This document shows positions 48,971-57,588 of a stretch of 64,000 nucleotides of DNA, piece by piece. The stretch lies in the NCBI RefSeq assembly GCF_947489755.1, contig NZ_CANLFB010000014.1, positions 51,536 to 115,535 on the forward strand, given 5' to 3'. The number at the start of each line of letters is the position of its first letter. Position 1 is the first letter of the stretch. Source of the stretch: an uncultured Psychromonas sp. (GTDB taxonomy: Bacteria > Pseudomonadota > Gammaproteobacteria > Enterobacterales > Psychromonadaceae). The notes below the pieces were generated by a model. The model saw only the letters and a program-made list of their open reading frames with translations, had not been told where the DNA came from and searched no databases. The position numbers were made by a program, and so were the translations under genes.

Positions 48971-49086
48971 ATACAAAACATGTTTTTGATGGTGTGCCGA
49001 TAGGCTAGTGTCACGAGCGGAAGAGTTCTGCGATTCCTTTTTAAAAGTTTAGTAAAATCAATACAATTAAGCGATACATCTTTTAA

Positions 49087-49470
49087 GGGGCGCTGGCTTT
49101 AGCCTGCTTTTTTAATTTTGATTGTGTTGTTAATTATTAAATAATGGCTGCTCGTTCGCTTTACTCATTGCGTACAATCGTTGTATGCGATGGCTCGCAT
49201 ACTGGCAGGCTGAAGCCAGCGCCCCTTAAATTAGACTCTGTCTAATAACTACCGCTTGCTTTGATTGTGTTATTCGCTTTACTCATTGCGTACAATCGTT
49301 GTATGCGATGGCCCGCATACTGGCAGGCTGAAGCCAGCGCCCCTTAAATCAGACTCCGTCTAATAACTACCGCTTGCTTTGATTGTGTTGTTCGTTCGCT
49401 TTGATTATTGAATCCAATCGTTGTATCCGGTGGCTCGCATACTGGCAGGCTGAAGCCAGCGCCCCTTAAA
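49087..49470. repeat. R2-type REP element: one forward copy and three tandem inverted copies
   Basis: Forward GGGGCGCTGGCTTTAGCC starts at 49087. The inverted form, GGCAGGCTGAAGCCAGCG then CCCCTTAAA, occurs near 49204, 49323 and 49444 within a 120-bp unit that also holds CAATCGTTGTATGCGATGG and GACTCCGTCTAATA. Such head-to-head pairs are typical of REP/BIME elements. Confidence 0.88.
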
Positions 49471-49537
49471 ATTAGACTCCGTCTGATAGCTACAACGACT
49501 CGCTCTTTGGTGGGTTTACTATTAATGAGTCGTTTGT

Positions 49538-50329
49538 TTATTCTTTATCTAATATCAACTGCCATAACGCTTCATAATTCAGCATGTTGAGATGCTTTCT
49601 CGTTTCATTATGTTTAAGCTTATCTTGCCTGTTGTTATAAGGGCCCGTTGCACATAACTGGCAGTACTCTTCACTCTGATATAACGCGTCACTTAATTGT
49701 GCTTTGATTTCATGCTGTTTAATATCACTCCATACATAAGTGATACCTTTGGTGTCTTTAACATGCTTATCGCGGTCTACATTACGCACCTTATAACCAG
49801 GGAACGCGTTAATATTAAAATCATGCCAACCTAAGTAGTTAATGTCTGTATTTCTGTGCAACGCATTTTCAATATTCCACTCTTTATAAGGCTTTACATC
49901 TTTAGAGGTGATGTAACATAAACGAGCGCCATTAGGATCTAAAAAATGCTTAAAAGAATGGATTAAAAAGTAACGTAATAATTGACGGTTTAACGTATTG
50001 ATATGCACTTCTTTACACTTCTCCTGAAACTCTGCCTGTGATTTAAAAGCAGGAATAAGGGGAAATTGAAAAATAACCACATCGAAGCTGTGCTTTTCTA
50101 ATTGTGACCAAGAATCTGGATCTGTCACATCAAATTCACACAAAACAGGGCAGTTTTGTTGTAATAAAGTTTGATAGTCATTATGAGCATATTTAGCCAA
50201 TAAAACATCGCTAGTATCAAGTACTGTTGCTGTTAACTTCGCTGGCTGGTGGTGAGTTAATAGTGATGCTGAAAATGATAAATCCCCATCCCCTACAGTT
50301 AATACTCGCCATTCTTTTTTAATGATCAT
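49538..50329 (-). CDS. BMT5-like Rossmann methyltransferase with C2H2-type tail
   Basis: 263 residues. The N-terminal two thirds match the BMT5-like (DUF2431) domain: LTVGDGDLSFSASLL (10-24), ATVLDTSD near 34-41, FDVVIFQFPLIP near 84-95. In yeast BMT5 methylates 25S rRNA uridine N3, so a rRNA target is possible but unproven in bacteria. The C-terminus has a zinc-finger-like C223-x2-C226-x13-H240-x5-H246. The gene runs against R2 repeats at its 3' end; the product's family is more familiar from eukaryotes. Confidence 0.78.
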   Translation of the reverse strand: MIIKKEWRVLTVGDGDLSFSASLLTHHQPAKLTATVLDTSDVLLAKYAHNDYQTLLQQNCPVLCEFDVTDPDSWSQLEKHSFDVVIFQFPLIPAFKSQAEFQEKCKEVHINTLNRQLLRYFLIHSFKHFLDPNGARLCYITSKDVKPYKEWNIENALHRNTDINYLGWHDFNINAFPGYKVRNVDRDKHVKDTKGITYVWSDIKQHEIKAQLSDALYQSEEYCQLCATGPYNNRQDKLKHNETRKHLNMLNYEALWQLILDKE

Positions 50330-50530
50330 CTTTTATCCTGTTCAAAAAGCTATACTAAAAATCGCGCGGAGTATAACAAATAGAAGGTTGAATGTTTTCT
50401 TTAATTTTCCTTTCACTTTTCTTTCATTTTTACTAAGTAAAAAGTCATTTTTGATTGTCGAACCCAATTAGAATAAGAGCTTAAATTGGTCAATAATATT
50501 TTCAAATAAGTATTTAAAAGAGGTTAAATC

Positions 50531-50902
50531 ATGAAATTAGTTACGACGAGTATTGTTGCAGGCATTGTTGCCAGTATTTTGAGTATCATTACGTTACTGG
50601 TTTTAACCTTGGATACTGACAGTAAAATAGACAATAATAAATTGGAACAACAAGTTATAGGTCAGATGGTTCAACATTTAGATGTCGCAATAAACTCCCC
50701 AACAGATAAAAATGCATTACAAACTATCGTTAAATTCGGTACAGATAGCCGATATTATTTAATGATAAGAGGGTGGTTAGTACAAAAGTTGAATGGTATT
50801 GAAAGTCGTTTACAAGCTCAACAATCACAAGCTAAAAAAGCAGCGTTATCCGCAGAAGTAGATGCGTTAAAAGAAGCCATTAGAGCAATTGATTTAGAGT
50901 AG
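50531..50902 (+). CDS. Small membrane-anchored protein of unknown function
   Basis: 123 residues. A single N-terminal membrane helix (about 7-27) leads into a soluble part with a predicted coiled-coil (about 95-121, rich in Gln, Ala, Lys and Glu). The segment KFGTDSRYYLMIRGWLVQKLNGIES is the likeliest conserved core. I do not recognise the family. ATG follows AAGAGG. Confidence 0.65.
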   Translation: MKLVTTSIVAGIVASILSIITLLVLTLDTDSKIDNNKLEQQVIGQMVQHLDVAINSPTDKNALQTIVKFGTDSRYYLMIRGWLVQKLNGIESRLQAQQSQAKKAALSAEVDALKEAIRAIDLE

Positions 50903-50989
50903 TTGATTGTTAGTCAGATTAGAGAATAGTTGTCATTTTTATAACGGCTAACTGAATGCCTGACTATATCGACGGTAGCTTTTACTGGT

Positions 50990-51061
50990 ATTAAAGATAT
51001 TAAAGATATTAAAGATATTAAAGATATTAAAGATATTAAAGATATTAAAGATATTAAAGAT
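50990..51061. repeat. Microsatellite-like array: 8 perfect copies of ATTAAAGAT
   Basis: Exactly 72 bases made of eight identical 9-mers in the gap between convergent genes. One frame would read Ile-Lys-Asp repeats, but it has no usual start codon, so it is treated as non-coding. Confidence 0.95.
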
Positions 51062-51076
51062 AGAATTTGTTGGGCA

Positions 51077-51114
51077 TTAAAAATAAGAGCTTAGTGCTGC
51101 TCTAAACTCTTATT
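51077..51114 (-). terminator. Likely terminator of the TPR gene
   Basis: AATAAGAG (51082-51089) and CTCTTATT (51107-51114) with an inner GAGC/GCTC; on the minus strand the stem runs into TTATTTTTAA. Confidence 0.55.
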
Positions 51115-51172
51115 CTCAAGATACTTTTTATTTAAAGACTCGCTTTGTATATCGCTTAACTATTAGTACAAA

Positions 51173-52090
51173 TTAGCTATCTGTACAGGTTAACAGGGTA
51201 TCAAATGCATCGTTACCACGTAGGTTCTCGAAGTCATCTTCATCTGCGGCTAATTCTCTTAGCGAAGAACGGCCTTCAATGGCTTTTTCTAAGTCACTGA
51301 TCGCTTGGTCTTCGACACCTAAACAAGCGTATGCACAGGCACGTTGGTAGAATGCATCTTGGTTAGTGTCATCCATGTCTAGTACACGATTACAAATACT
51401 GAGTGCCCAGTGGAACTCTTTCATTTCCATTGCGGCATCTGCTTTCGAAGTTAATGCTTCTAAGTCGCCAGGACGAATTTTTAGAATTGCATCGTAAGCT
51501 GACATTTTTTGCTCTGGAGTTTGGCCTTTTTGAGCACGCAACCACAGGTTATGAATTTCATTGATTTTTTCAATTTCAATATGGTTATCGGCAATACGTA
51601 ATGTTTTACGGCGTAAATCTTTTTCTAATACTTGGAATTTCTCTTCATAAGATTGAGCGATCATTTTAATTTGTGAGTTAGCTTTCTTGGTGGTGTTAAC
51701 TCGAATTTCATGAAGTGATTTCCAACCAAATAAAGCGACTAATGAGGCAACACCGGCAATCACATAGAAGAAAAAGTTAACGGTTTGTTCTGCATAACTT
51801 AGTGATTTTTCAGCAACGTCTAATTCTCTATCAGTAATTTCAATGGTTAATCGTCGCTCTAAATCTTGCAAATCATGACGGGTCGCTTTTAATTCATCAA
51901 GAATATAGCGTTCAATTAACGGTTTTTCTGCAAAACTCGCCGTTTCAACGTTGTTTGTTTTTTTGTTTACTGCTGCCTGAGTCTGCTCTTGCACGGAAGC
52001 CGCAACTGATTCTTCTGTTGTTTCAACATCTGCCCAAGTGATAGATGAAAGAAGGCTGAATAAGACGAAAATAATTGCTTTGATGAGCAT
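51173..52090 (-). CDS. TPR-containing membrane protein
   Basis: 305 residues with a signal peptide (1-20, cut near TWA), an N-terminal periplasmic coiled-coil stretch (about 55-100), one membrane helix near 105-125 and a C-terminal domain with at least two TPR-like repeats (AYDAILKIRPGDLEALTSKA, ALSICNRVLDMDDTNQDAF, AISDLEKAIEG). Together this suggests an envelope scaffold that binds a partner protein. The family is not recognised. It is divergent from the SppA-type peptidase gene. Confidence 0.7.
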   Translation of the reverse strand: MLIKAIIFVLFSLLSSITWADVETTEESVAASVQEQTQAAVNKKTNNVETASFAEKPLIERYILDELKATRHDLQDLERRLTIEITDRELDVAEKSLSYAEQTVNFFFYVIAGVASLVALFGWKSLHEIRVNTTKKANSQIKMIAQSYEEKFQVLEKDLRRKTLRIADNHIEIEKINEIHNLWLRAQKGQTPEQKMSAYDAILKIRPGDLEALTSKADAAMEMKEFHWALSICNRVLDMDDTNQDAFYQRACAYACLGVEDQAISDLEKAIEGRSSLRELAADEDDFENLRGNDAFDTLLTCTDS

Positions 52091-52236
52091 AAGGTTGTGT
52101 TCCTGTGGCGCGCTGAGTAAATAGGAAAGTATGAACGATAGCGATATTATTACAACCGTAAAGCTAATATTTATACTTGATATTAATATTAATTACGGGT
52201 TGAATGGTCAACCTATTCTATTACTGAGAAGTACCT

Positions 52237-53193
52237 ATGCAAGAGCCTGAAAATAATCAAGAAAAATGGTTATCTGGTTTCATGAAAGAAACCTTTAGAG
52301 AACAGAAAAAAACACGTCGTTGGGGCATCGTCTTTAAATTATTAACTTTTACCTACTTATTCGTCGCTTTATTTTTATTCATGAATACAGGATTGCTTGA
52401 TCAAGAATCATCAACCCAGGAAGAACATACCGCGATGGTTGTGGTTAATGGGGTGATTGCGGCAGATGAAGAAGCGAATGCCAATAGCATTGTGAGTTCG
52501 TTAAGAGCAGCTTTTAAGGATGAACATTCAAAAGCTGTGATGATGGTGATTAACAGTCCAGGCGGTAGTCCAGTCCAAGCCGGTTATGTTAATGATGAAA
52601 TTAAACGTTTACGTGGTATTTACCCTGATAAGAAACTGTATGCCGTGATTGCAGAGTTAGGCGCGTCAGGCGGTTATTACATGGCGGTTGCTGCAGACGA
52701 GATTTATGCTGATAAATCGAGTTTAGTCGGCTCAATTGGCGTGACAGCATCTGGCTTTGGTTTTGTTGATTTAATGGAGAAGGTCGGGGTTGAGCGTCGT
52801 CATTACACATCAGGTGAACACAAAGCTTTCTTAGACCCATTCTCTCCTGCTAAAACAGAGGAATCTGAGTTCTGGCAAAGTGTATTAGACAGTACGCATA
52901 AACAGTTTATTAAAGTAGTCGAAGAAGGGCGTGGCGATCGTTTGTCGAAAGATAATAAAGATCTTTATTCCGGTTTGATCTGGAATGGTGAACAAGCTTT
53001 AGAACTTGGTTTGATTGATGGTCTAGGTAGCCCTGGTTTCGTAGCAAGAGACGTTATTCAAGCTGAAGAGATTGTTGATTATTCAATTAAACCATCGCCA
53101 TTAGAAAGCTTTACGGAAAGCCTAGGTTTATCAATTGGTGAAGGTGTTGCAACTTTATTGAATCGCTCAGATACAGCAATGCAACTGAGGTAA
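52237..53193 (+). CDS. S49 signal peptide peptidase, SppA short type
   Basis: 318 residues. A membrane anchor (about 31-50) is followed by a ClpP-like protease domain. The catalytic dyad is S144 (GASGGYYMA) and K196 (SGEHKAFLDPFSP), with VVVNGVIA and INSPGGSP as conserved oxyanion-side elements. The short form acts as an octamer in the membrane and clears signal peptides. E. coli SppA has a duplicated domain and is about twice as long. A strong terminator follows. Confidence 0.92.
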   Translation: MQEPENNQEKWLSGFMKETFREQKKTRRWGIVFKLLTFTYLFVALFLFMNTGLLDQESSTQEEHTAMVVVNGVIAADEEANANSIVSSLRAAFKDEHSKAVMMVINSPGGSPVQAGYVNDEIKRLRGIYPDKKLYAVIAELGASGGYYMAVAADEIYADKSSLVGSIGVTASGFGFVDLMEKVGVERRHYTSGEHKAFLDPFSPAKTEESEFWQSVLDSTHKQFIKVVEEGRGDRLSKDNKDLYSGLIWNGEQALELGLIDGLGSPGFVARDVIQAEEIVDYSIKPSPLESFTESLGLSIGEGVATLLNRSDTAMQLR

Positions 53194-53231
53194 TCAGCTC
53201 ACTGTTTTTCAGATCTCTAGTTAAAATAATT

Positions 53232-53262
53232 GCGCCTCTGTTATCAGAGGCGCTTTTGTTTG
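53232..53262 (+). terminator. Terminator of the SppA-type gene
   Basis: Perfect stem GCGCCTCTG / CAGAGGCGC with loop TTAT, then TTTTGTTTG. Confidence 0.9.
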
Positions 53263-53453
53263 TGTAGATTAAACAAAGATGAATGACATAAGTTTTTCTG
53301 AAAATAGTTCATGTTAGTCAATTACGAAGCATTTTTTGAACTGCCAGTGTTGATTAAATTGGCAGACAGATGAGTGTCACGAGCGGAATCGCCCTGCAAT
53401 TCCTTTTTCAGGCCGTTTCGTGTGATCACTTTAATTAAACGAGACATTTTTAA

Positions 53454-53597
53454 GGGGCGCTGGCTTTAGCCTGCTTGTTTTGACTTTGACTTTGACTGAG
53501 ATGTTTGATGTTGTGAATCGATTTTATTCGCTTCACTCATTATGGCTAATAGTAGTATGCGATGGCTCGCATACTGGCAGGCTGAAGCCAGCGCCCC
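53454..53597. repeat. R2-type BIME: head-to-head REP pair
   Basis: GGGGCGCTGGCTTTAGCC (from 53454) and its inverted partner GGCTGAAGCCAGCGCCCC (ending 53597) frame a 144-base element, with ATGGCTCGCATACTGGCAG inside as in array D. A flanking motif GTGTCACGAGCGGAA (53373) also occurs at 49011 and as GTGTAACGAGCGGAA at 53703. Confidence 0.85.
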
Positions 53598-53729
53598 TAA
53601 TATCAAGCTTTGCTTAATAGCTGTCGCGACTAACTTGTGGTGTGTCTCCAATCACTAAATGTTTTTTAAATTGTTGTGTTGATTGAATTAGCTAGCAGAT
53701 GAGTGTAACGAGCGGAAGAGTTCTTAACT

Positions 53730-54355
53730 ACGAAGGATAAAGAAGGTTAGGCCAAAGCGTTAAAACTACACATGCACTTATTTTTTCTTTATGTCCTTTG
53801 TGCCGCGCAGCACTTCGTGGTTGCTTCAGATCTTTAAAGTCAAAAGCTTAAAAAATATTAATGATGGTTTTTCTTCGTGTCCTTCGTGAAGCGCAGCGCT
53901 TCGTGGTTGCTTGGCTTTTTAAAATCAAAAGCGATTAACCACGAAGATATGAAGGGCGGATAAAGTTAGGCCAAAAGCGTTAAAACTACACTCGCACTTA
54001 TCTTTTCTTCGCGCTCTTTGTGTAGCGATTTGTGGTTACTTATTTTTAAAATAAAAAGCGGTTAACCACGAAGGCACGAAGGGTGGAGAAGGTAAGCTCA
54101 AAAATAGGTTCTCATTTTTAAAGATTTTCTGCGTGTCCCCGTGAAGTGCAGCGCTTTGTGGTTTCTTATTTTTAAAATAAAAAGCGGTTAACCACGAAGG
54201 CACGAAGGGTGGAGAAGGTTAAGTCAAAAGCAAAAAGCGTTATGTCTAAACAGCCTTATTTGGTTGTACTTGATTTTCTTCGTCCCCTTCGTCCCCTTCG
54301 TGTAGCGCAGCGCTTCGTGGTTATTTATTTTTTAAAAGAAAAAGCCTTTACACGT
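53730..54355. repeat. Repeat array E: R1 units before pepD 3' end
   Basis: About five R1 units. Palindromes are near 53804-53818 (CGCGCAGCACTTCGTGG), 53889-53903 (intact), 54020 (reduced), 54144-54158 and 54306-54322. Arms AACCACGAAGGCACGAAGG are near 54063 and 54190. The array runs right up to the pepD stop codon. Confidence 0.9.
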
Positions 54356-55813
54356 TTACTCAACTGCTTTTAACGTCGCTTTCAAAAGAGCCCAATAATT
54401 ATCAACTGATGCAATGTGTACTTTTTCATCAGGGCTGTGTGGGAATTTAATCGTCGGTCCGAATGAAATCATATCCCAGTGCGGATATTTATCGCTGAAT
54501 AAACCACATTCCAAACCAGCATGAATAACCATTGCTTTAGGCTTCTTAGCAAATAACGTTTCATATTGTGTTTCCATTATTTGGTATATTGCTGAGTTTG
54601 TATTGGGCGTCCAACCTGGGTAATTACCTTCTTTAGCGACTCGTCCATTAAATTGCTTAAAGTGTGCGGCAATTAAATCTGCTCTTGCGTGTTTGTCAGC
54701 ATCAACTTGTGAACGTACTAATACTTGAATAGCAAAATGATTAACCGCACCAGTCTGTTGAGTTATCACCCCTAAATTACTTGAAGTTTCAACTACGTTA
54801 GGAAAGTTGTCATCCATTGCAAACACGCCATTGACACAGTTATCTAACGCGTTTATTAGATTGTCATGGCTTGTGTGTGTTAATACTGAATTTGGTAACG
54901 AGCAGGGGGTGATGCTCACAGTAAAGTTGTTTTCACTGGCTCTGTATTTATCTTTAAGGCTCACTTGTAATGTACTGATGACCGTTTTAATGCTGTTGTA
55001 ATATTGCTCATCACATACAATGACGGCTTTTGCTTCGCGTGGAATCGCATTACGTAAACTACCGCCAGAGAATGACGATATTAAAAAGGGCGTACCAGCT
55101 AAGTTAGTTAACACTGAAGCTAACTCTTTCACTGCATTAGCACGACCTAAATTAATGTCAACGCCAGAGTGACCTCCTTTTAAGCCGGAAATAGTAATTT
55201 CATAGGCATTTTCGGAAATGTCAGATTCCATCTTTTCAAAAGGAAGCAGTACGTTAACATTAACGCCGCCAGCACAACCTACATAGAGTTCACCTTCTTG
55301 CTCTGAGTCGGTGTTGATTAAAATCTTACCTTGTAACGCATTCGCTTCTAAAGCAAATGCGCCTGTCATGCCTGTTTCCTCATCGGTTGTGATCAGCACT
55401 TCTAATGGACCATGTTCAATATTGTCATCATCTAAAATAGCTAAGCATGATGCCATGCCGATACCATTATCTGCCCCTAGGGTTGTATTATCCGCTCGTA
55501 ACCATTCTCCATCTACAATAGGGGTAATGGGATCAGTCAAAAAGTCATGTACTTTATCATTGTTTTTTTGGGGCACCATATCAAGGTGACATTGCAATAT
55601 AACCGGCGTTCTATCTTCAAAACCAACGGAAGCTGATTTTGTTAGTATTAAGTTACCTATTTTATCCTTAACGCAGGCTAATTTTTTTTCAGCTGCCCAA
55701 TTAATAATCCAATGAGTAAGTTGCTCTTCATGCTTTGAAGGATGAGGGATTGCGCATATTTTTTCAAAGAATGACCATACAGGAGCTGCTTGAAGTGACT
55801 GTAATTGTTGCAT
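54356..55813 (-). CDS. pepD: Cytosolic dipeptidase PepD (aminoacyl-histidine dipeptidase)
   Basis: 485 residues, the family length. It is an M20 zinc peptidase that splits dipeptides such as carnosine. Metal-site segments are LQCHLDMVPQKN near 72-83, TLGADNGIGM near 116-125, and TTDEETGMTGAF near 145-156; the lid domain has GLKGGHSGVDI near 213-223. The final HSPDEKVHIASVDNYW region is also conserved. It stands alone; the next upstream element is an FNR-type box shared with a divergent small gene. Confidence 0.93.
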   Translation of the reverse strand: MQQLQSLQAAPVWSFFEKICAIPHPSKHEEQLTHWIINWAAEKKLACVKDKIGNLILTKSASVGFEDRTPVILQCHLDMVPQKNNDKVHDFLTDPITPIVDGEWLRADNTTLGADNGIGMASCLAILDDDNIEHGPLEVLITTDEETGMTGAFALEANALQGKILINTDSEQEGELYVGCAGGVNVNVLLPFEKMESDISENAYEITISGLKGGHSGVDINLGRANAVKELASVLTNLAGTPFLISSFSGGSLRNAIPREAKAVIVCDEQYYNSIKTVISTLQVSLKDKYRASENNFTVSITPCSLPNSVLTHTSHDNLINALDNCVNGVFAMDDNFPNVVETSSNLGVITQQTGAVNHFAIQVLVRSQVDADKHARADLIAAHFKQFNGRVAKEGNYPGWTPNTNSAIYQIMETQYETLFAKKPKAMVIHAGLECGLFSDKYPHWDMISFGPTIKFPHSPDEKVHIASVDNYWALLKATLKAVE

Positions 55814-55895
55814 AAATAGGCCTTTTGCCGCTAAAAATAAGAGTAACCTTAGTTTTACTTGGTTTGAATTCCAAGTGTTTTACGTTATTATGTAA

Positions 55896-55909
55896 TTGAT
55901 CTAGATCAA
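55896..55909. promoter_or_regulatory. Perfect FNR-type box between pepD and a small membrane gene
   Basis: TTGATCTAGATCAA matches TTGAT-N4-ATCAA exactly. A -10-like hexamer lies close on each side: CATAAT leftward (55887-55892, toward pepD) and TATAAA rightward (55912-55917). Control by oxygen through FNR is inferred. Confidence 0.65.
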
Positions 55910-55938
55910 TTTATAAAATTAACGTTAAGGAAGTTACC

Positions 55939-56055
55939 GTGTCAGAAGAAAACTTTAAAGACCCATATAGCCTACGTCATTTTCTTGGTTTATTGGTTGT
56001 GTTCTTAATTCCAACCTTGCCAGCTACTTTAACGTTAATTCAAGTACTGTCTTAA
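55939..56055 (+). CDS. 38-residue single-helix membrane peptide
   Basis: A short gene with a GTG start and a strong AAGGAAG site 6 bases upstream. The product starts MSEENFKDPYSLRHF, then one hydrophobic helix with two prolines (LLVVFLIPTLPATLTLIQVL) and ends. It is predicted to sit in the inner membrane. I do not recognise the family. The FNR-type box ends 29 bases before its start, so its expression may depend on oxygen. Confidence 0.6.
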   Translation: MSEENFKDPYSLRHFLGLLVVFLIPTLPATLTLIQVLS

Positions 56056-56274
56056 AAATCAATCGGTTACTAATTTCATTGTCGATAATTAGTAACCGAA
56101 TCTACAACAGCTACGCTACTCTTTTTCCCTCTTTATGTCATTAATTTCTAACTGATTTAACATCAAAATAAACGAAGTTTGATCTCTGTATCTTATCCAG
56201 TAATCGCTAGCATATTTCTCACTATAAAGAAATTACCAAAACAGACATTTATTTTAATAAAATTAAAAATTTGA

Positions 56275-56302
56275 TTGGTCAATTGCCCTTAAGATCTATA
56301 AA
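56275..56302 (+). promoter_or_regulatory. Weak candidate promoter for carAB
   Basis: TTGGTC, 16 bases, TATAAA lies about 110 bases before the carA start. The -35 match is poor. No clear arginine box was seen in 56060-56400. Confidence 0.3.
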
Positions 56303-56410
56303 ATACGCGGAATTTGCCAAATTTTACTATTTTCTGGTGAAAAAATGCTCTGCATGGCCTCACTCAGATTATATAAATTTTTATTTATTTGTTATTTCAT
56401 GGAGGTTAAC

Positions 56411-57547
56411 TTGAGTCATTCTGCCATACTGGTATTGGAAGATGGGACTGTATTTAGAGGCGTATCAATCGGCGCTCACGGAAGCTCTGTTGGTGAGGTT
56501 GTTTTTAACACTTCAATGACAGGCTACCAAGAAATTCTGACTGATCCATCCTACGCAAGACAAATCATTACACTCACTTACCCTCATATTGGCAACACTG
56601 GAACAAACGATGAAGATGAAGAATCTCCATCAATCCATGCTTGTGGCCTTGTTATTCGCGATTTACCTCTTCTAGCAAGCAACTTCCGTAATCAAGCATC
56701 ATTAAGCGACTACCTAACAGCACGTAACGTTGTTGGTATTGCTGATATTGATACACGTAAGTTGACACGTATTTTACGTGAGAAGGGTGCTCAATCAGGT
56801 TGTATCGTTGCCGGTGATAACATCGACGAAGCTGCTGCCCTTGCACAAGCTAAAGCCTTCCCAGGTTTAAAAGGAATGGACTTAGCGAAAGAAGTAACAA
56901 CAAAAGAATCATTTGAATGGTCTGAAGGCAGCTGGACATTAACTGGCGGCTTACCTGCACCAAAAACAGATTGTAAATACCATGTTGTTGCTTACGACTA
57001 CGGCGTTAAACGTAACATTTTACGTATGTTAGCTGACCGTGACTGTAAATTAACAGTGGTACCTGCGCAAACACCTGCATCTGAAGTGTTAGCAATGAAC
57101 CCTGATGGCATCTTCCTATCTAATGGCCCTGGTGACCCAGAACCATGTACTTACGCGATTGACGCTATTCAAGAAATCCTAAAAACTGATATACCAGTAT
57201 TCGGTATTTGTTTAGGTCACCAATTATTGGCACTAGCAAGTGGCGCAAAAACAGTGAAGATGAAATTTGGTCATCACGGTGCAAATCATCCTGTTAAAGA
57301 TTTAGAGCGTGATGTTGTGATGATCACTAGTCAAAACCACGGTTTTGCAGCTGACGAATCGACATTGCCGGCAAACTTACGTGCAACGCATGTGTCATTG
57401 TTTGATGGTTCACTACAAGGTATTCACCGTACTGATAAAGCGGCATTTAGTTTCCAAGGTCACCCAGAAGCTAGCCCAGGCCCGCATGATGCAGCGCCTT
57501 TATTTGATCACTTCATTGAATTGATTGAACAGTACAAAAACGCCTAG
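56411..57547 (+). CDS. carA: Carbamoyl-phosphate synthase small subunit (TTG start)
   Basis: I place the start at TTG 56411, with GGAGG 5 bases upstream; the frame opens further up, but the protein then starts [15 protein letters not shown], matching family N-termini, and E. coli carA also uses TTG. The 378-residue glutaminase supplies ammonia to CarB for arginine and pyrimidine synthesis. The class I amidotransferase domain has the nucleophile C267 (FGICLGHQ) and the His/Glu pair in [13 protein letters not shown]. carB follows after 41 bases. Confidence 0.95.
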   Translation: MSHSAILVLEDGTVFRGVSIGAHGSSVGEVVFNTSMTGYQEILTDPSYARQIITLTYPHIGNTGTNDEDEESPSIHACGLVIRDLPLLASNFRNQASLSDYLTARNVVGIADIDTRKLTRILREKGAQSGCIVAGDNIDEAAALAQAKAFPGLKGMDLAKEVTTKESFEWSEGSWTLTGGLPAPKTDCKYHVVAYDYGVKRNILRMLADRDCKLTVVPAQTPASEVLAMNPDGIFLSNGPGDPEPCTYAIDAIQEILKTDIPVFGICLGHQLLALASGAKTVKMKFGHHGANHPVKDLERDVVMITSQNHGFAADESTLPANLRATHVSLFDGSLQGIHRTDKAAFSFQGHPEASPGPHDAAPLFDHFIELIEQYKNA

Positions 57548-57588
57548 TTAATTAGAACGATAGAACAGATATAAAAAGGTAATTTCAG

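Noticed and set aside
50945..51090. A frame encoding Ile-Lys-Asp repeats
   Set aside because: No usual start codon or ribosome site precedes it.
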